From Ancylostoma caninum (Eukaryota > Nematoda > Chromadorea > Rhabditida > Ancylostomatidae), in the NCBI GenBank assembly GCA_037903475.1, contig JBAJFG010000400.1, positions 248,001-312,000 on the forward strand: a stretch of 64,000 nt of DNA, read 5' to 3'. Below, piece by piece: positions 57,770 through 64,000 of the stretch (position 1 is the first letter of the stretch; each line of letters begins with the position of its first letter). The translations under genes and the position numbers were made by a program. Below the pieces are notes generated by a model, which searched no databases, was not told the DNA's origin, and was given only the letters and a program-made list of their open reading frames with translations.

Positions 57770-60700
57770 TTGGCGCAAAAGGAATGGAGCGTTTTCGCGT
57801 TGACCTTATTTTTTCCCATAACTTTTAATGGAGACCTCGGCGATGATATAATTCCTCTGATTAGCAGGGATCATTGCTCATTGTATGAGCAGGACTGTGC
57901 GGTCCTGCATAGAAAACTCAGAAAACTGAGAAGCGAAAAGTTTCCGATCTCAGATCATTAAATTTGGCAGATCTTTTCTCGTGGGATAGAAAATTTGAGA
58001 ATTGGGAAAGTGGCAGAGATACCGCAATTTTCTGGAGAATATGGTGGTTATTTGAATGTTCCTCAGCAGAGTCACCAAAATCTAAACCAGCTCTCGGAAG
58101 CAAATTTTGGCCAGAAGTTGAGGTGCAGAAAACGAGCTTTTGAGCGTCTCGAGCGCTTTTGCAGCGAATCACGCGCGAGTTTTTGGAACAGGTAACAGCA
58201 AAAGGTACTGTTGAATGTGCGTGTTCCAAAAAGCAGCTTCAAGAGGATCATCCCCTCAGAATCCTAGAAATAACAAGAAAATGCTTCGAATAGTACTTAT
58301 CCACGTTTCACTCGTAGCGAAGCAGCAGAGCTCACATGTGGATTAGGTACTGGCATTCTGACCTAGAACAGAAAAGGTGTTTTGGGATCTATTGCAGAAA
58401 AACCCTCGAAATTAGAAAAAAATTGACGGTGAGATTTTTGGAAATTTTCAATTGTTCCATGACTCCTATACCACCCGACATCTCGTAATACATAGAGCAC
58501 AAAAGAGCATGCTCTATGAGAGTGTTACCATATCTGGATGTCATATAATGTGTAAAGAAAATTACGTGGTTTTGAAAAAAAAAAGCGTGCCATTTCTTTT
58601 GCACCAAGCTAATATTTTCCACGGTCGAAGAGTGGGTGAACCGGATGGGCAATTCTGCTAAAATCCACGCACTTACGAGGGTTTTCATGAAGAATCTCAT
58701 TAAAGTATTATATTTCACTACTCACAGTTAATCGTGGGCTCATACCTCTTTGCGACGTCTGTTGCTGCTTACAACGAATCCACCCATCGATTCTTTTATC
58801 CTGTCAGCGTCTGATCCACTTGATTTAGTGGTACTTCATAGGATTGCAATAATCCCGCTTGTTTACGGTCAACAATAAAAAGCACCAGCCTTCGCTCTGG
58901 TATTTTATTACCCCAGATTTTTCACACGCATGTGAACAATTGCTAAAGCTGATAACTTTGTACAAAGCGCTCATTATTCTTGTAAAGTGCTTGCCAAGGG
59001 TCCTGTTTACTGTCTATTTTAAATTAATTGTCCTATGATGTCCAGCAGGCCACGCTTGGGACAAACTGTACTTCACTAACGGAGGACAACAATGAAGGGA
59101 AAATTGGTAAAATCGATAAATCCATAAGTTCATGCAATAATCATATCAAAATCATAGTTTTCGCTCGACCATGGACCTCAGCTATGGACCTCCGAATTCG
59201 CTCAACAAAGTTCATGCCCGTTTTATAATGTGACACCGTCCTTGTAGGGTTACGGTGGGCGAGCGGTAACTACGGTATCTTGCGAAATCCTCCGAAATTC
59301 CACAGTGTTTTTATGCGTTACTCAGCTTTGGACCCCCAAATTCCAGATGTGCTGGAAATTTATTAGGCGTGGGCCGGCGAAATTGTTGTCGAAAAGGTCT
59401 GAAAGGTTGCATTTATTTACGGCTGTTATTCTTTCTGTCTGATGCGGAATGTTCGAGAGATTGATGGCTGTGTTCGCTCGCTTTTACATGACACCATGCC
59501 CTGATGGATGCAACGGTTGATTCGGTGGGCCTTATGCAGTTGCTGCGTCATTTCACCTCTCTCCCTCACTAGTGCTGTAAACTGCTTCACCGATTAATTT
59601 CTTGTTGTTCTTTGAAGCGGAGCCTGTTCGCTGCTATGCGGTCGCTGACTGGTTACACTTTTAGCGGCTCTTCTGCTTGTGCACCGAACGTCCTTTAGAT
59701 ATTCCTTTTGATCCTAACCGTTGTTAGTGCCAATAAAATGTTGCTGCAAACCAGTCACTTTTTCAGCGCGAATATTCACCTATTTATTGAGTCATTTGTT
59801 TGCTTATTCATTTAGCATACCACCAGAAAAGACACGGTCTCAGATCTGATTAAAATAATTAAGGTTTTCTGGAGAAAGTTGCAAACATTTGCAGAAGGAA
59901 TACGAACAAAAAAGTTCATATAGTCAGGAGGGATTGGCGTGAAAACCCGCAATTAGAGGGACTTTTCGTGGTGGGAAGATGGCACTGCCTGTTACTGCCC
60001 TTGCAGCCTTGTACATCCCTAATGAGCTTGCAACCACTCCACTCTTCTTACCGGCACACGTTTCCTTAGCAAAGTGATTGAGGTGCTCCTAAAAATCTAT
60101 GTATTGCGACCGCGTCGCAGAGGGGGAGGGGGGCTATACTCCGCGTGGATTGTAAGCGCAGCTCCGCTGTGATCCTTGTTTTTCGCCAGGACAGTTACAC
60201 GCGAAGAAAAGCAATTACTCTGCACCTTCAAGGGTTGATGGAATAAGTACAATTTTTGTAGACGGTGGTTCACTTCACCTATCTGCCGTTCTTCTCCTAA
60301 TTCGTGCAGGAGTGGAACATGTTCCACTTTTTACTCAGCCATATTCGAACATCTGGAGGCTCACAACACTCTCCATAATGTTTGCGAATCTGGATTTTAC
60401 TGGCCCGGTTGTGATCTGGGATCGATTGCACAGCAGTGTTCATTTCCAGCTATTTTCATGACTTTAGCGACGCTTAGCAAAAGAGCCACTCTAAACTCAT
60501 CCCTCACCTATTCCTCCAGAGAACGACTCCCCTGTAGGCGCTCATTTCTCGCTTGGGAATTGAGTTTGACGGGGATTTTACTTTTTTTGTTGGGCTGAAA
60601 ATTCGGCTATGACATCATGTGCTAGCGCAGGTTTTTATCCAGAAACTTTTCTCCAGAAAGTGGATTCACTCATTTACCGCCCGCTTGCACTCAAATTCGA

Positions 60701-62470
60701 TTTTTCAAGGGACCGCAGACGTTTTTGTTAGCCGTAAGCTTTGCAGAGTGCTTTTTCCCATGGAATCGCTTCAAAACTGGGAGTCGTGTTGTGATGTCAG
60801 GACGTATTTGGGACACTTCACCGGGAATTTTTTCTTGTATGTTTAGCTTCTGCTCAAGGATGTCTTATGATGGTCAAGATGTAAGGCTGCGTAGCTTTTG
60901 ACTAGTTGGAAAATGGAGAAGCAATACACCCGAGCGATTTTTTATATGTAGCACCGCTGGGGCACCAATGTTTGGGAAGTCCGGAACAAAAACAACAGTC
61001 CTTCCTCAATAATTGCCTCGCCAATGGCCCGTTAATCCGAATGCTTCTTTTCGACACATCCCTTATAGTTTTTCGTATACTTTGTTCGAGCAGAGGAGTA
61101 TGGAATGCTCTGCTGAAAGCTAATAACTGACAACATGACGGTCAAGGGCAACATCTAATTAGTCGACTCTGAGCGTTGGCTGCGGTGCCGAGAAGGGAGG
61201 CATCAGCATACTCAGGTGCACCTTTTGCATGACCACCCGTGTTCCAAGCCGCCTCGTCGGTATCCGGAGAAGCACTGCTTCGTCTTCCTGACCGAGGAGC
61301 ACTTCGCTGGTTTTTTTTCATTCGATTCGATCGGCCAGTGTTGACCTCTCGTGCTGAGTCTCTAGGTGATGGCTAGCTATTATACTTTTCAATTTTGCTT
61401 ATGCTTCTTAGCTCGCGTACGAGGGTCGCTGCTGTTGGTGCCACACGGCATTGCAAGCATTGTTTTCCAGCGACGTTTAATTTTCCAGCGACGTTTATAC
61501 ATTGCGAGGAGCTGAGCTTGGCAAGCTGCAAGTTCATTCTAGAGAACAACGGATTTTCCCTCCTTTCTTCAGTGGGGTTCTCTTTGGGTCTTTCTGTGAT
61601 CTTCATCGGACCTTCCGTAACAGCTTATGTGGCAGGCGCTAAGGCTCCGTTTCGGAGAAGTGCCCAAACCATCTCTGCCTCCGTTTTCGCAGCTCAGGCA
61701 CAATGTTGGGCTGATCACAACATCTTCGAATGTCTTCGTTCCGTACAGGGTAGCGTTATGCCGAGTATTCGTCAAAAACATCGAACTTGAATTGTCTCCA
61801 GCGTCTGTGAGTCCGAATTAAGAGAATGGGAAAAGCGAAAGTTGACGTCACGTGTTACTGCGTTAATGGGCTCGTTTGCTAGAATGATAGGACATAATAG
61901 ATATCGCGAGCTTTTTCTCACCAGAAGAAGCGTAAGCAAGCAAAGTAAGAACATTCAGACGAGGTACAGATATGATCAACCTCTTGTTCCAAAAAAAACT
62001 GTCGATAAGAAACCATGAGTAAGTAAGAGGAAAGCAGGTTTTTGTGAGCCTGCCAAGTGTATTTATCTGGGGAAATGATAACAGTATTCAACCATTGTAC
62101 CCAGTGTCGTCCTTAAAATACTTGACAATCATAGTTTTAGTCTGAGTAGCCTCACACTTGACTCCCTGTCATTTCTTCCGTAGCGACCTAGCGAGAAGTT
62201 GAGCAAAGCATAATGCAATCCTCAAGAATTTCACTCAAATAAACCTCGATGGCTGAAAATTTGGAAGTGTGATCGCCCTTTAGAATATGTGTCAAACTTG
62301 CTAGTTCTGGGTTTGAGCAAAAACGCATCATCAGTAAGTCTGGCACTGATTTCGCTTCAAAGGCAACACCCGTCGAAGTCCCCGGGTCCGAGTTAAAGTG
62401 CTGGTAGTGACGCACACTACCTGCGCATCATAATTGTTGAATGAACACAAAAAATCATGATTTACCTGCA
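57770..62470. other. mostly unassigned DNA
   Basis: Short open frames occur (for example 60906-61130 and 61395-61790), but none has convincing start, splice signals or family resemblance. AGCGACGTTTA occurs twice in tandem at 61470-61500. No RNA gene was recognised. Confidence 0.3.
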
Positions 62471-62782
62471 GGCCCCAGCTGGGCTTCGTAAAAGGGTCGA
62501 AAAGCAAAAGGGGCTTCGTACGGGTTTGGGGCCGAGCCCCAGAAAAACTTTGAGGTGTTCGTTGGTCCAAAGAAAAGAAACGCGTTGATAGAGGCGATGA
62601 AAGACGAAGAAGGCTCGCAAAAGAACTGCTCGTAGTTTTAGCAGAGCAATTGCGGCGATCGATGTTGAAAAGTTCGATTGGAGCAGATCATGTACAGGTT
62701 CCCATAATCCGGAGGACTTGAACGACTCCTGCGCCGCGGAATCTGCATGGATTGAGCTGGAATCTTCAGTGAGATAAGAACT
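62470..62782 (-). CDS. long minus-strand open frame overlapping a repeat; doubtful
   Basis: From an acceptor-like TCTCACTGAAG one frame stays open for about 100 codons (for example AIALLKLRAVLLRAFFVFHR) to a donor-like CAG|GTAAAT at 62467. Because its last third lies in the GGGGCTTCGTA repeat, it may not be a host exon. Confidence 0.15.
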
Positions 62783-63770
62783 AAGGGAACACTAGAAAAT
62801 TTTGGAAGAGACAATCTAAACTTATGTGAACTAGAAAAGTATACGCTCACATTCTGAGTCTGAGTGATTGCAAGGCTCTCCCGTTAACTCGAGGCTTAAC
62901 CGATTGACGCCAAATTTGGGGTGAAGAAGCGTCATAGCACTCAAAATAAATGTATGCTATCAGATCACAAACTTATGTGAATCAAGGAATTGTATGCTCA
63001 GTAAAGGGGTCAGCCTGTTTTAGACAGGCTGGCATAGAAACTGAGCCTGTCGGGGGCATAATTTCCCTATTCAAACACATAAGTTTCCAACCTCCTACCA
63101 TGCCCCCTATACTTGTAGGTATGTGCTATCATACGCCTCACACACTATCACTTATCATCTCCTATCTTGTGAGTATTTGCGCTTCTCCGCTCGCTCCAAG
63201 GCACTATCGCAAGCCGTTTAGCCGCGCTCCAAAGTGGAACGCCGACCCAATCGAGCCTGCGCGGGAACTGAAATCATTTGAAAGCCCCTTTGAAAGCCTC
63301 GGTCCTTTTTTTTTCTACGAAGGCTACCGTCATTAGTTTGGTCTCTACTTTTTTCCAGAGTTTTTATTCCTTTATTCTCGATTAGTTTGTTGTTCTGTTC
63401 GGCTTTTGGAGACCAATGCCGACCTTATCGTTTCCTGATTCCCTCAGTATAATTTCTGCCGCAGTGTGGAATGGTCCATTCATTGATTGCTCTTGGTAAA
63501 GAATTATAGTTATGTTTTGTCGGTTTACACTGATTATTGCAGTTATGTTTTGTGGTTTCACAATGGGTTATCGTACTTTAATTTCTACTAATTGCTTTAA
63601 TTTCAATCACGGAGAATGCTTGTAGAATTGTTATCATTGGATGCGGTCATTCCCTTCTATCTATTGTTATTTTCAGGGGGGGGCTTCGTAAAATCTGCAT
63701 TTTTCAAAGGGGGCTTCGTTTTGGCTACGACCCTAATACAGGCTCGTGCCGGGGCCTGCTTACCTGCAAG
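62470..63770. repeat. two direct copies of a GGGGCTTCGTA-bearing repeat
   Basis: GGGCTTCGTAAAAGGGTCG then AAAGGGGCTTCGTACGG at 62483-62520, and GGGGCTTCGTAAAATCTGC then AAAGGGGGCTTCGTTTTGG at 63676-63725, share the same paired layout in the same orientation, about 1.2 kb apart. Both are followed within about 60 bases by GCCCC/GGGGCC words. They could be the ends of one inserted unit or two repeat copies. Confidence 0.5.
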
Positions 63771-64000
63771 GAAATCCGGGTCGCAATTGCGAACCCAGCT
63801 CCAGTGCACGTGATTTCGAAGCGACGACGCGCCAGCCAACAGCGGCCCCTCACATTCGAAAGCACGTTTGGCCGCCCTGCGTAACGAGACTCACTGGTGT
63901 CGTAGAGCGCGAAAAGACACGCGGAAGGACGCATCTCTATTTCAAGGATTTCTCGCATGTTTTTAATTCTGGGTCTCTCAAGACCTCGAAATCAAGCAAA

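Overview
The window looks like nuclear DNA of a nematode, most likely a clade V (strongylid-type) worm. It carries split genes with exons of 36-180 bases and acceptors close to TTTCAG, one gene whose ATG lies 7 bases after a TTTCAG that could be a spliced-leader acceptor, a small secreted C-type lectin, and a dense load of RTE, CR1/Jockey-like and Penelope-like retroelements, Helitron-like ends, mariner relics and MITEs. There is no bacterial gene organisation. The taxonomic call is an inference. No rRNA or complete tRNA gene was seen.

Host genes are sparse and hidden, because their exons are mostly shorter than 40 codons. (1) A plus-strand gene of about 16 exons runs from 2328 to 5404. All splice phases agree except at one gap (3021-3570). 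The product is unrecognised, with an LRR-like start, a Cys-rich middle and a basic C-terminus. (2) A minus-strand single-domain secreted C-type lectin has six exons from 26129 down to 22542; all five junctions are in phase and the protein is 168 residues. Weaker partial genes are called at 7785-8470 (minus), 46049-46255 (plus), 47123-47471 (minus), 49697-49932 (plus), 50945-51069 (plus) and 55651-56335 (plus).

Mobile DNA by region. 0.9-2.3 kb: two abutting foldback MITEs, a SINE-like pol III head and a dispersed repeat. 9.6-10.5 kb: a 59-bp minisatellite ending in a Helitron-like 3' terminus. 10.57-13.58 kb: an RTE-type LINE with an exact 14-bp target duplication. 13.6-15.2 kb: two copies of the 2-kb-region repeat around an array of short direct and inverted motifs. 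18.4-21.6 kb: Penelope-like element 1, decayed. 26.8-30.2 kb: two mariner-type MITEs, a large palindrome and a mariner transposase relic. 31.2-41.2 kb: a CR1/Jockey-like LINE cut between reverse-transcriptase motifs A and B by about 8 kb of nested insertions (a 540-bp MITE, an almost intact Penelope-like element 2, and a second minisatellite with a Helitron-like end). 41.3-44.4 kb: another MITE, a third minisatellite of 60 bp and TA tracts. 51.6-52.8 kb: a second mariner relic and a hammerhead-like motif.

The most notable system is the pair of Penelope-like elements. In both, a GIY-YIG-type endonuclease lies in front of the reverse transcriptase, the permuted order reported for the Naiad/Chlamys-type clade, rather than behind it as in canonical Penelope. 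Second is the repeated pairing of a related GC-rich minisatellite with the same Helitron-like hairpin terminus at two distant sites. Large parts of 6-9, 15-18, 30-31, 44-46, 52-55 and 57-64 kb hold nothing I can assign.
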